Shown: positions 1-6,846 of the stretch, piece after piece
Position numbering within the stretch: position 1 is the first letter of the stretch
How the letters are laid out: every line of letters starts with the position of its first letter
NCBI GenBank assembly: GCA_028291445.1
Contig: JAQGIA010000016.1
Coordinates: 1-6,995, forward strand
DNA from: Belnapia sp.
GTDB lineage: Bacteria > Pseudomonadota > Alphaproteobacteria > Acetobacterales > Acetobacteraceae
DNA: 6,995 nucleotides
Direction of reading: 5' to 3'
The notes under the pieces: generated by a model
The model's database searches: none
What the model saw: only the letters and a program-made list of their open reading frames with translations
What the model was told of the DNA's origin: nothing
Made by a program: the position numbers and the translations under genes

Positions 1-236
1 TCGCCGCGCTGGGCGCCGCCTTCACCGCCGCCCGCCGCCTGCCGCCCGGCTTCGCCCGCACCGCCTGCCTCGGGCTCGGCGGCGCCGTCGCCCTGCAATA
101 CGGGCTGGGCGTCGCGACCCTGCTGGCGGTCGTGCCGGTCTGGCTCGGCACGCTGCACCAGGCCTGCGCCGTGCTGGTCCTCGCCACCGTCCTGCTCGCG
201 CTGCATGGGCTACGTGCCCCGGATGAAGCCGCATGA
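1..236 (+). CDS. Heme A synthase (COX15/CtaA family), C-terminal 77 residues, 5' end outside window
   Basis: This frame enters at base 3 and is open to a TGA at 234-236, giving 77 residues. It encodes two hydrophobic helices joined by a short loop. The first covers roughly codons 25-45 (ending GVATLLAVV). The second starts at the motif VWLGTLHQA and runs to HGLR. The HQ motif after a VP.WLG.L turn is the signature I recognise from the last two membrane helices of the COX15/CtaA family, where this His (bases 156-158) is one of the paired histidines holding heme in the C-terminal half. The family is an inner-membrane enzyme that oxidises the C8 methyl of heme O to make heme A for aa3-type cytochrome oxidases. 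The C-terminus after the last helix is short and polar (RAPDEAA). The stop overlaps the next start as ATGA. Identification rests on only about a fifth of the usual protein, so another multi-helix membrane protein is not fully excluded. Confidence 0.8.
   Translation, partial: AALGAAFTAARRLPPGFARTACLGLGGAVALQYGLGVATLLAVVPVWLGTLHQACAVLVLATVLLALHGLRAPDEAA
221..236 (+). promoter_or_regulatory. Start region of the kinase gene: GGATGAAG Shine-Dalgarno-like site and ATGA stop/start overlap
   Basis: The purine-rich stretch GGATGAAG at 221-228 lies 4 bases before the ATG at 233-235, and that ATG shares the bases ATGA with the upstream TGA (234-236). This arrangement supports 233 as the real start and suggests translational coupling, in which ribosomes finishing the heme A synthase reading frame start on the kinase. 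No separate promoter can be placed here, because the region is coding on its upstream side. Confidence 0.65.
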
Positions 237-3200
237 TCGAGGTACCGGACCCGGACCCGGGCCAACCCGCCCTACCGCCACGATTGATCCGGCTCGGGCA
301 CCTGGCGGAAGCCTCGATCCCGGGACCGGGGTCCGAACCCCGGCTGCATCAGGTCTTGCTGGATGCCCTGCGCCAGGGCGTGGCGCTGTTCGATGCCGGC
401 GGCAGGCTGGTCGCCGCCAATCGGCTGACCGCGACGCTGGGCGGCTTCGCCGTGGATCTGCTGCGGCCCGGCCAACCCCTCGCCTTGCTGCTCCAGGCGC
501 AGGCCGCGGCCGGCGAATTCGGCGCCGCCGCGGAGGCCAGGCTGGCGGAGGCCCTCGCCCAGGACCGCAGCAAGCCGCTTCGCCACATCCGCACCCGGCC
601 CTGCGGCATGGTGGTCGAGGTCACCTCCGACCCCGTGCCGGGGGGCGGCTTCGTCATCACCGTCAGCGACATCACCGCCCGCACCGAGGCCGAGGCCGCG
701 GTAGGCCACCAGGCAGCGACCTTGCGGGCCACGCTCGACAACCTGCAGCACGGCGTCATCGTCTATGGACCGGACCGCCGGCTGGTGGAATCGAACGCCC
801 TCGCCGCAGCCCTTTCGGGCATGCCGCCCGGGTCACTGCGCCCGGGGCGAAGCTTCGACGCGATGGCACGGGAGCTGATGGCCAATGGCGAACTGCCGAC
901 GCCGGAAGCGCAGCGCCTGGCCGAAGCCGCGCTGACCGCCGACCGGTCACGGTCGCATGCCTATCTCCGCACCCGGCCAGACGGCACCATGGTCGAAGTC
1001 CGCTCGGAACCCACTCCCGACGGCGGCTTCATCGTCACCCATATCGACGTGACCCGGCTGGCCCGGGCGGAGGCGGAAGCCCGCCATCGCGCCGCCCTGC
1101 TGCAGACCATGCAGGACCATATCCACCACGGCATCGCGCAATACGGCCCCGACCGCCGGCTGCTGGCGGTGAACCGCCTGGCGGGCCGGCTCAGCGGCGC
1201 GCCGGAAAGCAGTCTCACCGTCGGCGCCCGTTTCGAGGATATCGTCGCCGGCCAGGCAGCCAACGGCACCTTCGGCACGAGGGCCGCGGCCGAGGCGGAG
1301 GTGGCCCGCATCCTGGCCTTCGATCGTCGCCAGCCGATCCGCTACCAGCGGACCACCCCGGACGGCACGGTGATCGAGGTCCGCTCCGAGCCGACGCCGG
1401 ACGGCGGCTTCGTCAACACCTTCACCGACATCACCGCCCTCGCCCAGGCCGAGGCCGCAGCAAGCCGGCGGGCACGGCTGCTGCAAACGATGCAGGACAC
1501 GATGCGGCACGGCATCGCGCTGTTCGGATCGGACCAGCGGCTCATGATCGCCAATTCGCTGGCCGCCGGCCTTGCCGGGATGCCGCCGGAGGAATTGCGA
1601 CCCGGCCTTACCCCCGCCGACATCGCCGGGTTTCAGATGCGCCACGGCGTCTTCGACGACACCCCCGACCCAGCCGCCACGGCGGCCGAGGTTGGCCGCC
1701 GCGACCGCCGCCTCTCGCATGGCATGCGCCGGCGCATGCCGGATGGGCGGGTCGTCGACAGCGTTTCCGACCCGACGCCGGACGGCGGCTTCGTCATCAC
1801 CTGGACCGACGTGACCGCCCTGGTGCGCGCCGAGGCGGCGGCCGAACGGCAGGCCGAAATCCAGGCGACCATGCTGGCCACCATCCGGCATGGCATCGCC
1901 CTCTATGGGCCCGACCACCGGCTGATCGCGGTCAACCGGCAGACCAACCCGCTCGACGGCCCGGCGGTCGAGCAGATCGGGCCCGGCGCCACCTATGCGG
2001 AGGTGGTGCGCCATCAGGCCGCCCTCGGTGGTCTCGGGCCGCCGCCGGAGGCCGCGGCGGAAATGGCGCGGCTGCTGTCGCTCGACCGCAGCCGGCCGCA
2101 CCGCTATCTGCGCCATCTCGCGGATGGCCGCCTGATCGAGGTGCATTCCGACCCGACGCCGGACGGTGGCTTCGCCGTCACCTTCAGCGACATCACCGCC
2201 CTGGCGACCGCCGAGGCCGCCGCCGCCTCCCGCGCCGCCGTGCTGCAGGCGGCGCTCGATACCATGCGGCACGGCATTGTGCTGTTCGGCCCCGACGACC
2301 GGCTGCTCGCCGCCAATACGCTGGCGACCGCGATCGGTGGCTTGTCGGCCGAGGAATTGCGGCCCGGGATCCTGGCGCTCGAACAGATCCGCATGCAGCA
2401 CGCCCGCGGCATGTACGGCACCGGGGCGGCGGCCGATGCGACCCTGGCCCAGTTGCTCGGGGTCGATCGCCGCCAGCCGTGGCGGCGCACCCGGCACATG
2501 CCGGATGGCAGGGTGGTCGAGGTCTTCTCCGATCCCACGCCCGATGGCGGCTGGGTCGTGACCTTCACCGACATCACCGCCCAGGCCCTGGCCGAGGCGG
2601 CGGCGCGCCACCGCGCCCAGACCTTGCAGCTGACGATGGACAACATCCGGCATGGCATCCTCATGTTCGGGCCGGACCGGCGCCTGCTGGTGGCCAACCG
2701 GCTCGCCGGACCGAGCCTCGGCTTGCCGGACCTGCAGGGCCGCGCCGGCGCCGTCTTCGAGGATTTGGTCTGCGAGCAACGCCTGGCTGGAGTTTTCGGC
2801 CCGGATCCGGAGGGAGCCCGGGTGGCGGCCGAGCTGATCGGCCTCGACCGCAGCCGGCCGGCCCGCTTCCAGCGCCGGCTGCCCGACCAGCGGATGATCG
2901 ACATCGGCTCGGACCCCACGCCGGATGGCGGCTTCATCATCACCTGTTCGGACGTGACCGACCTCGAGACCGCCAAGGCGGAAGCCTCCAACCGTGCCGC
3001 GGTGCTGCAGGTCATGCTGGACAACCTGCGGCACGGCATCCGCTACTTCGGCCCGGACCAGCGGCTGGTCGCCTACAACAAGCTGGTGGACGAGCTGACC
3101 GGCACCTCGGCACTGACGATCGCGGTCGGCATCAGCTACGAGGACTTGCTGCAACGCCAGGCGCTCCAGGGCATCTTCGGCGATGCCGCGACGACCGCGG

Positions 3201-5332
3201 AGGTGGTGCGGATGGCCCATGCGCTGAACCGCGGCGTGCCGGCCCGCTATGTCCGCCGCACCCCGGCCGGGCGCATCCTCGAGATCGTATCCAACCCGAC
3301 ACCGAATGGCGGCTTCATCGTCAGCCATGCCGACGTGACCGACCTGCTGGAGGCGCAGGCGGTGGCGACCGACCGGGCGAGGCTGCTGCAATTGATGATG
3401 GACAGCATGCGGCACGGCATCGCGCTGTTCGACCGCGACCACCGGCTGGTGGCGGCCAATGCGCTGGCGGCGGAGTTCAACGGGTTGGCGATCGAGCAGC
3501 TTCGCCCCGGCCAGACGCATGCCGAGCTGGCGAACGAGGTGGTCGCCGCCGGCATCGTGTCGCGTGCCGCAGCCGATGCGGCACTGGCCGAGGACTACCG
3601 CAAGCCGCAGCGGCGCAGCCGGCATCGGCCGGACGGCCGGGTCATCGAGATCGTCGCCGACCCGACGCCGGATGGCGGCTTCGTCGCCACCTACAGCGAC
3701 ATCACCGCGCTGACCCAGGCCGAGGCGGCGGCGCGCGAGCGGACCGGCATCCTGGAGGTCATGCTCGACAATATCCGGCACGGCATCTGCTACTACGGGC
3801 CGGATCGCCGGGTGATCGCGGCCAATACCCTGGCCGGCAGCTTCGGCGGCCATCCGCCCGGCACGCTGCGGCCGGGCCGGCTGCTCGACGAGCTGATCGA
3901 GGAACAGCTGGCGCTCCGGGTGCTCAGCGGGGATGGCGAGGCAACCGCCCGGATGGCGCTGGCGATGGATCGCAGCCGCCCGGCCCGCTACAACCGCGCC
4001 ACGCCGGATGGCCGCATCCTCGAGGTGACCTCCGACCCCACGCCGGATGGCGGCTTCGTGGTCGCTTCGGCCGATATCACCGCCCTGGCCCATGCCGAGC
4101 AGGAAGCCCAGCGCCGCGCCGCCATCCTGCAGGCCATGCTGGAGAACAGCCGGCAGGGCATCATCCTGTTCGATGCCACGGGTGTGGTGATGGCCGCCAA
4201 CAGCATCGCCGCGGCGCTGAACGGACTGCCGCCGGAAGCGGTGCGGGCCGGCCGGCGGATCGAGCAGCTGATCGAGGATCAGGCCGCGCGCGGCTACCTG
4301 GATGCCGCGAGCCGGGCCGAGGCCCTGGCGCTGGTGCCGGACGACCGGCCCTGGCCGGTGCCCTATACCCGCCGGCGCATTCTCGGCGAGGGCCGCATCA
4401 TCGAGATCGTCACCGACCGCGCCGGCGAGACCGGCTATATCCGCAGCTACCGCGACATCAGCGAGGAGCAGCGGGCCCGCACCGAACTGGAGCGCGCACG
4501 CGACGCGGCCGAGGCGGCGAACCAGGCCAAGTCCCGTTTCCTGGCGACCATGAGCCACGAGCTGCGGACCCCGCTGAATGCGGTGATCGGCTTTTCCGAG
4601 GCCTTCATGGCGGATCGCGACCCGGTGCGCGGCCGCGAATACGTCCAGTCCATCCATGAGGCCGGGCGGCACCTGCTCTCGCTGATCGACGACATCCTCG
4701 ACGTGACCCGGTCGGAGACCACCGGCTTCGCCATCACCGAGGGCCGGGTCGACATCGCCACCCTGGCCGAGGGCGCGGTGCGGGTGATGCAGGCGACCGC
4801 CGCCGCCGCCCGGGTGACGTTGCAGGCACGGGTCCCGGCCATCCTGCCGCTGGTCCGGGCGGATGAGCTGCGGCTGCGCCAGGTGCTGCTGAACCTACTG
4901 GCCAATGCGGTGAAATTCACCCCCGCCGGCGGCTCGGTCACGCTCGATGCGGCGCTGGAGCCGGCCCAGGACAAGGCGGGCGGGCCGCCCGGGGACAAGG
5001 CGGGCGGGCCGCCCGGGGACAAAGTGGGCGGGCCGCCCGGGGACAAGGCAAGCCGGCCGAAGGGCCAGCATGGGGGCGGCGACCTGGTGCCGCGGGTGGC
5101 CGATACCGGCATCGGCATGGCGGCGGCGGATATCCCGCGCGCCTTCGAAGCCTTCACCCAACTCGATTCATCGCTGTCCCGCCGCTTCCCCGGCTCGGGG
5201 CTCGGCCTATATCTGTCGCGTGCCCTGGCGGAAGCCCAGGGCGCGACGCTCACCCTGGAAAGCACCCCCGGCGCCGGCACCACCGCGGTGCTGCGCATCC
5301 CGAAGACCCGCCTGCTGCCCCATCCGGCCTGA
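233..5332 (+). CDS. Giant multi-PAS sensor histidine kinase (11 tandem PAS_7 domains, HisKA, HATPase_c), orphan
   Basis: A 1699-residue protein. Residues 1-39 are Pro-rich with no signal peptide. Residues 40-1411 are eleven tandem PAS_7-type domains. A helical linker (about 1412-1435) leads to HisKA with the H-box SHELRTPLNAVIGF (phospho-acceptor H1442). HATPase_c follows, with N-box N1554/N1558, G1 box DTGIGM (D1624) and G2 box GSGLGL (1654-1659). All residues needed for autophosphorylation are visible, so the kinase is probably active. I see no membrane helix, so it is likely cytoplasmic. There is no REC or HPt domain, and no response regulator gene in the window, so the partner is unknown. 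The H-box and surroundings resemble PleC/DivJ-type alphaproteobacterial kinases. The start at 233 is supported by the ATGA overlap. Oddities: the number of PAS units, and a low-complexity repeat insert (about residues 1578-1612) between the N and G1 boxes. The ligand is unknown. Confidence 0.93.
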   Translation: MIEVPDPDPGQPALPPRLIRLGHLAEASIPGPGSEPRLHQVLLDALRQGVALFDAGGRLVAANRLTATLGGFAVDLLRPGQPLALLLQAQAAAGEFGAAAEARLAEALAQDRSKPLRHIRTRPCGMVVEVTSDPVPGGGFVITVSDITARTEAEAAVGHQAATLRATLDNLQHGVIVYGPDRRLVESNALAAALSGMPPGSLRPGRSFDAMARELMANGELPTPEAQRLAEAALTADRSRSHAYLRTRPDGTMVEVRSEPTPDGGFIVTHIDVTRLARAEAEARHRAALLQTMQDHIHHGIAQYGPDRRLLAVNRLAGRLSGAPESSLTVGARFEDIVAGQAANGTFGTRAAAEAEVARILAFDRRQPIRYQRTTPDGTVIEVRSEPTPDGGFVNTFTDITALAQAEAAASRRARLLQTMQDTMRHGIALFGSDQRLMIANSLAAGLAGMPPEELRPGLTPADIAGFQMRHGVFDDTPDPAATAAEVGRRDRRLSHGMRRRMPDGRVVDSVSDPTPDGGFVITWTDVTALVRAEAAAERQAEIQATMLATIRHGIALYGPDHRLIAVNRQTNPLDGPAVEQIGPGATYAEVVRHQAALGGLGPPPEAAAEMARLLSLDRSRPHRYLRHLADGRLIEVHSDPTPDGGFAVTFSDITALATAEAAAASRAAVLQAALDTMRHGIVLFGPDDRLLAANTLATAIGGLSAEELRPGILALEQIRMQHARGMYGTGAAADATLAQLLGVDRRQPWRRTRHMPDGRVVEVFSDPTPDGGWVVTFTDITAQALAEAAARHRAQTLQLTMDNIRHGILMFGPDRRLLVANRLAGPSLGLPDLQGRAGAVFEDLVCEQRLAGVFGPDPEGARVAAELIGLDRSRPARFQRRLPDQRMIDIGSDPTPDGGFIITCSDVTDLETAKAEASNRAAVLQVMLDNLRHGIRYFGPDQRLVAYNKLVDELTGTSALTIAVGISYEDLLQRQALQGIFGDAATTAEVVRMAHALNRGVPARYVRRTPAGRILEIVSNPTPNGGFIVSHADVTDLLEAQAVATDRARLLQLMMDSMRHGIALFDRDHRLVAANALAAEFNGLAIEQLRPGQTHAELANEVVAAGIVSRAAADAALAEDYRKPQRRSRHRPDGRVIEIVADPTPDGGFVATYSDITALTQAEAAARERTGILEVMLDNIRHGICYYGPDRRVIAANTLAGSFGGHPPGTLRPGRLLDELIEEQLALRVLSGDGEATARMALAMDRSRPARYNRATPDGRILEVTSDPTPDGGFVVASADITALAHAEQEAQRRAAILQAMLENSRQGIILFDATGVVMAANSIAAALNGLPPEAVRAGRRIEQLIEDQAARGYLDAASRAEALALVPDDRPWPVPYTRRRILGEGRIIEIVTDRAGETGYIRSYRDISEEQRARTELERARDAAEAANQAKSRFLATMSHELRTPLNAVIGFSEAFMADRDPVRGREYVQSIHEAGRHLLSLIDDILDVTRSETTGFAITEGRVDIATLAEGAVRVMQATAAAARVTLQARVPAILPLVRADELRLRQVLLNLLANAVKFTPAGGSVTLDAALEPAQDKAGGPPGDKAGGPPGDKVGGPPGDKASRPKGQHGGGDLVPRVADTGIGMAAADIPRAFEAFTQLDSSLSRRFPGSGLGLYLSRALAEAQGATLTLESTPGAGTTAVLRIPKTRLLPHPA
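350..4465 (+). repeat. Array of eleven tandem PAS_7-type domain repeats within the kinase gene
   Basis: Each unit has the pattern LD.(R)HGI.LFGPDRRL.AAN.LA, then a variable middle with LRPG, then DRSRP.RY.R..PDGR.IEV.SDPTPDGGF..T.SDIT, then a helical linker AEA.A..RA..LQ.M. Taking the acidic/Ala residue four before the HG/QG pair as anchor, units start at bases 362, 737, 1115, 1496, 1877, 2258, 2639, 3020, 3401, 3767 and 4142 (residues 44, 169, 295, 422, 549, 676, 803, 930, 1057, 1179, 1304). Spacings are 375, 378, then six times 381, then 366 and 375 bp. The stretch for SDPTPDGGF is nearly the same at DNA level in most units, whereas the middle parts differ strongly, which points to old duplications kept by selection rather than a recent copy burst. 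PAS_7 assignment is from pattern recognition (QG/HG..LFD/GPD.RL...N core). Confidence 0.9.
4466..5317 (+). other. Kinase catalytic core: coiled-coil linker, HisKA and HATPase_c
   Basis: After the last PAS domain (ending RDISEEQ, residues to about 1412) a charged helix rich in Ala, Arg and Glu leads into SRFLATMSHELRTPLNAV. H1442 is the phospho-acceptor, followed by the E.RTP context typical of HisKA (PF00512). The second dimerisation helix ends near LLSLIDDILDVTRSE (about 1480-1496). The ATP-binding domain begins near residue 1540 (RADELRLRQVLLNLLANAVKF). The distance from the N-box Asn N1558 to the G1 Asp D1624 is 66 residues, against about 26 in EnvZ (N347 to D373), because of the repeat insert. 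The G2 box GSGLGL and the final strand TTAVLRIP complete the fold, leaving a tail of about nine residues. Confidence 0.9.
4970..5049 (+). repeat. 24-bp in-frame minisatellite (3.3 copies) encoding DKAGGPPG units inside HATPase_c
   Basis: Three direct copies of a 24-bp unit lie at 4970-4993, 4994-5017 and 5018-5041, followed by 8 matching bases (5042-5049) before the sequence diverges. Copies 1 and 2 are identical. Copy 3 differs by AAAGTG for AAGGCG, which changes Ala to Val. The unit length is a multiple of three, so copy number can change without frameshift. Each unit holds the near-perfect inverted repeat CGGGCGG-G-CCGCCCG (first at 4977-4991), able to form a short hairpin. The product is a Gly/Pro/Lys/Asp-rich, probably disordered loop between the N and G1 boxes. 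Confidence 0.93.
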
Positions 5333-5358
5333 ATGACCCGGCCGGTTGCACCTGTTCT

Positions 5359-5362
5359 GGAG
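5359..5362 (+). promoter_or_regulatory. Shine-Dalgarno site GGAG for tldD
   Basis: GGAG lies 8 bases upstream of the ATG at 5371, in the 38-bp gap after the kinase stop. This spacing is typical and decides the tldD start. The gap has no visible terminator, and a TTGCAC-like sequence at 5346-5351 has no usable -10 partner, so read-through from upstream is the simplest view. Confidence 0.7.
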
Positions 5363-5370
5363 AGCCTGCC

Positions 5371-6813
5371 ATGCCGCTCGATACGCCGCTCTCGGTCACC
5401 GACCGCCTGTTCTTCGCCGACGACCAGCTCGACCGCGCCGGCACCGAGGGGCTGGTGCGGGAGGCGCTGGCCGGGGCGGAGGATGGCGAGCTTTTCCTTG
5501 AATACCGCGAGAGCGAGGGCATCTCGCTCGACGATGGCCGCATCCGCTCCGCCACCTTCGACGCGACGCGCGGCTTCGGCCTGCGCGCCGTGGCCGGCGA
5601 GGCAGCCGGCTATGCCCATTCCGGCGAAATGACCGAGGCGGCGCTGAAGCGCGCGGCCGAGACCGTGGGCGCGGTGCGGCAGGGCTATTCCGGTACGCTG
5701 GACCTGGCGCCGCGCGCCACCAATGCCCGGCTCTATGGCGACGGCAACCCGCTGACCCTGCTCGACTTCGGTGCCAAGACCGCGCTGCTCGGCGAGATCG
5801 ATGCCTTCGCCCGGGCGCGCGACCCACGGGTGAAGCAGGTCATGGCCTCGATCTTCGGGGAATGGCAGGCGGTGCAGATCCTGCGCGCCGATGGCACCCG
5901 CGTCGCCGATATCCGCCCGCTGGTGCGGCTCAACGTCGCCGTGGTGGTGGAGCAGGACGGGCGGCGCGAGACCGGCAGCCACGGGCTCGGCGGCCGGTTC
6001 GAATATGGCCGCATCCTGACCGAGCAGGTCTGGCACGGCGCGGTGGACGAGGCGCTGCGCCAGGCGCTGGTCAACCTCGACAGCGTCCCGGCCCCGGCCG
6101 GGGAGATGGAGGTGGTGCTCGGCCCGGGCTGGCCGGGTATCCTGCTGCACGAGGCGATCGGGCATGGGCTGGAAGGCGACTTCAACCGCAAGAAGACCAG
6201 CGCCTTCTCCGGCCTGCTGGGCCAGCGGGTGGCCTCGCCCGGGGTGACGGTGGTGGATGACGGCACCATGCCGGACCGCCGCGGTTCGCTGACCGTGGAC
6301 GACGAGGGCACGCCGAGCCATCGCACCGTGCTGATCGAGGATGGCATCCTGGTCGGCTTCCTGCAGGACCGGCAGAACGCCCGGCTGATGGGCATGGCGC
6401 CGACCGGCAACGGCCGCCGCCAGAGCTATGCCCATATCCCGATGCCGCGGATGACCAATACCGTGATGCTGGGCGGCACCCATGCGCCGGAGGAAATCCT
6501 GCGCGGGGTCAAGAAGGGCCTCTATGCGGTGAATTTCGGCGGCGGGCAGGTCGATATCACCTCGGGCAAATTCGTGTTTTCCGCGAGCGAGGCCTACCTC
6601 ATCGAGGATGGCAAGCTGGGCGCGCCGGTGAAGGGCGCGACCCTGATCGGCAACGGGCCGGACAGCCTGACCAAGGTGACGATGGTCGGCAACGACATGG
6701 CGCTGGATGCCGGCATCGGCACCTGCGGCAAGCAGGGCCAGGGCGTGCCGGTGGGCGTGGGGCAGCCGACCCTGAAGCTGGCCGGGCTGACGGTGGGCGG
6801 GACCGCTGTCTAG
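5371..6813 (+). CDS. tldD: TldD, zinc metalloprotease subunit of the TldD/TldE (PmbA) complex
   Basis: A 480-residue protein, close to the usual length of TldD (about 480). It carries the family's zinc motif HEAIGHGLEGD (H260, E261, H265, the HExxxH signature) and the downstream Cys in GIGTCGKQGQGVPVG (C452), which supplies the third zinc ligand in TldD. Other family landmarks are FLEYRESEGISLDDGRI near the N-terminus, GFLQDRQNAR and NFGGGQVDITSGKFVFSASE. In enterobacteria TldD and TldE form a cytosolic heterodimer that degrades unfolded peptides, matures microcin B17 and helps destroy the antitoxin CcdA; TldD holds the active site. The partner gene tldE/pmbA is not in the window. The start is fixed by GGAG 8 bases upstream. 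It lies 38 bp after the kinase stop and is probably co-transcribed with it. All catalytic residues are intact. No functional link to the kinase is visible. Confidence 0.95.
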   Translation: MPLDTPLSVTDRLFFADDQLDRAGTEGLVREALAGAEDGELFLEYRESEGISLDDGRIRSATFDATRGFGLRAVAGEAAGYAHSGEMTEAALKRAAETVGAVRQGYSGTLDLAPRATNARLYGDGNPLTLLDFGAKTALLGEIDAFARARDPRVKQVMASIFGEWQAVQILRADGTRVADIRPLVRLNVAVVVEQDGRRETGSHGLGGRFEYGRILTEQVWHGAVDEALRQALVNLDSVPAPAGEMEVVLGPGWPGILLHEAIGHGLEGDFNRKKTSAFSGLLGQRVASPGVTVVDDGTMPDRRGSLTVDDEGTPSHRTVLIEDGILVGFLQDRQNARLMGMAPTGNGRRQSYAHIPMPRMTNTVMLGGTHAPEEILRGVKKGLYAVNFGGGQVDITSGKFVFSASEAYLIEDGKLGAPVKGATLIGNGPDSLTKVTMVGNDMALDAGIGTCGKQGQGVPVGVGQPTLKLAGLTVGGTAV

Positions 6814-6846
6814 CGGCGCGTTCCGGCGCGCCCGGGCGCAAGAACT

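Noticed and set aside
350..4465. Regular 381-bp repetition considered as a CRISPR array or non-coding satellite
   Set aside because: The period is far too long for CRISPR, the units are continuous coding sequence with conserved protein motifs, and the variable parts still encode PAS structure.
205..4659. A 1484-codon open frame on the plus strand, overlapping the kinase in another frame
   Set aside because: The translation is low-complexity Arg/Pro/Gly/Ala text with periodic echoes of the PAS units. The kinase frame carries all conserved motifs. Its length reflects the scarcity of stop codons at this GC content.
947..4672. A 1241-codon open frame on the minus strand, opposite the PAS array
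   Set aside because: The product is a periodic shadow of the PAS repeats, rich in Arg, Gly, His and Asp with no recognisable domain. High GC and third-position bias remove stops from the antisense frame, and the opposite strand holds clear kinase motifs.
5333..5370. ATG directly after the kinase stop (TGAATG) as an alternative gene start
   Set aside because: This frame overlaps tldD out of phase with no recognisable product; the ATG at 5371 has a proper GGAG site and starts the TldD family sequence.
4447..6483. A 678-codon minus-strand open frame spanning the kinase core and tldD
   Set aside because: It crosses two well-supported genes on the other strand and shows no domain; a GC-bias shadow.
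6814..6846. GC-rich inverted sequences between tldD and the GNAT gene as a possible terminator
   Set aside because: Short GGCGCG/CGCGCC pairing exists, but there is no T-run, and the next gene starts at once on the same strand.
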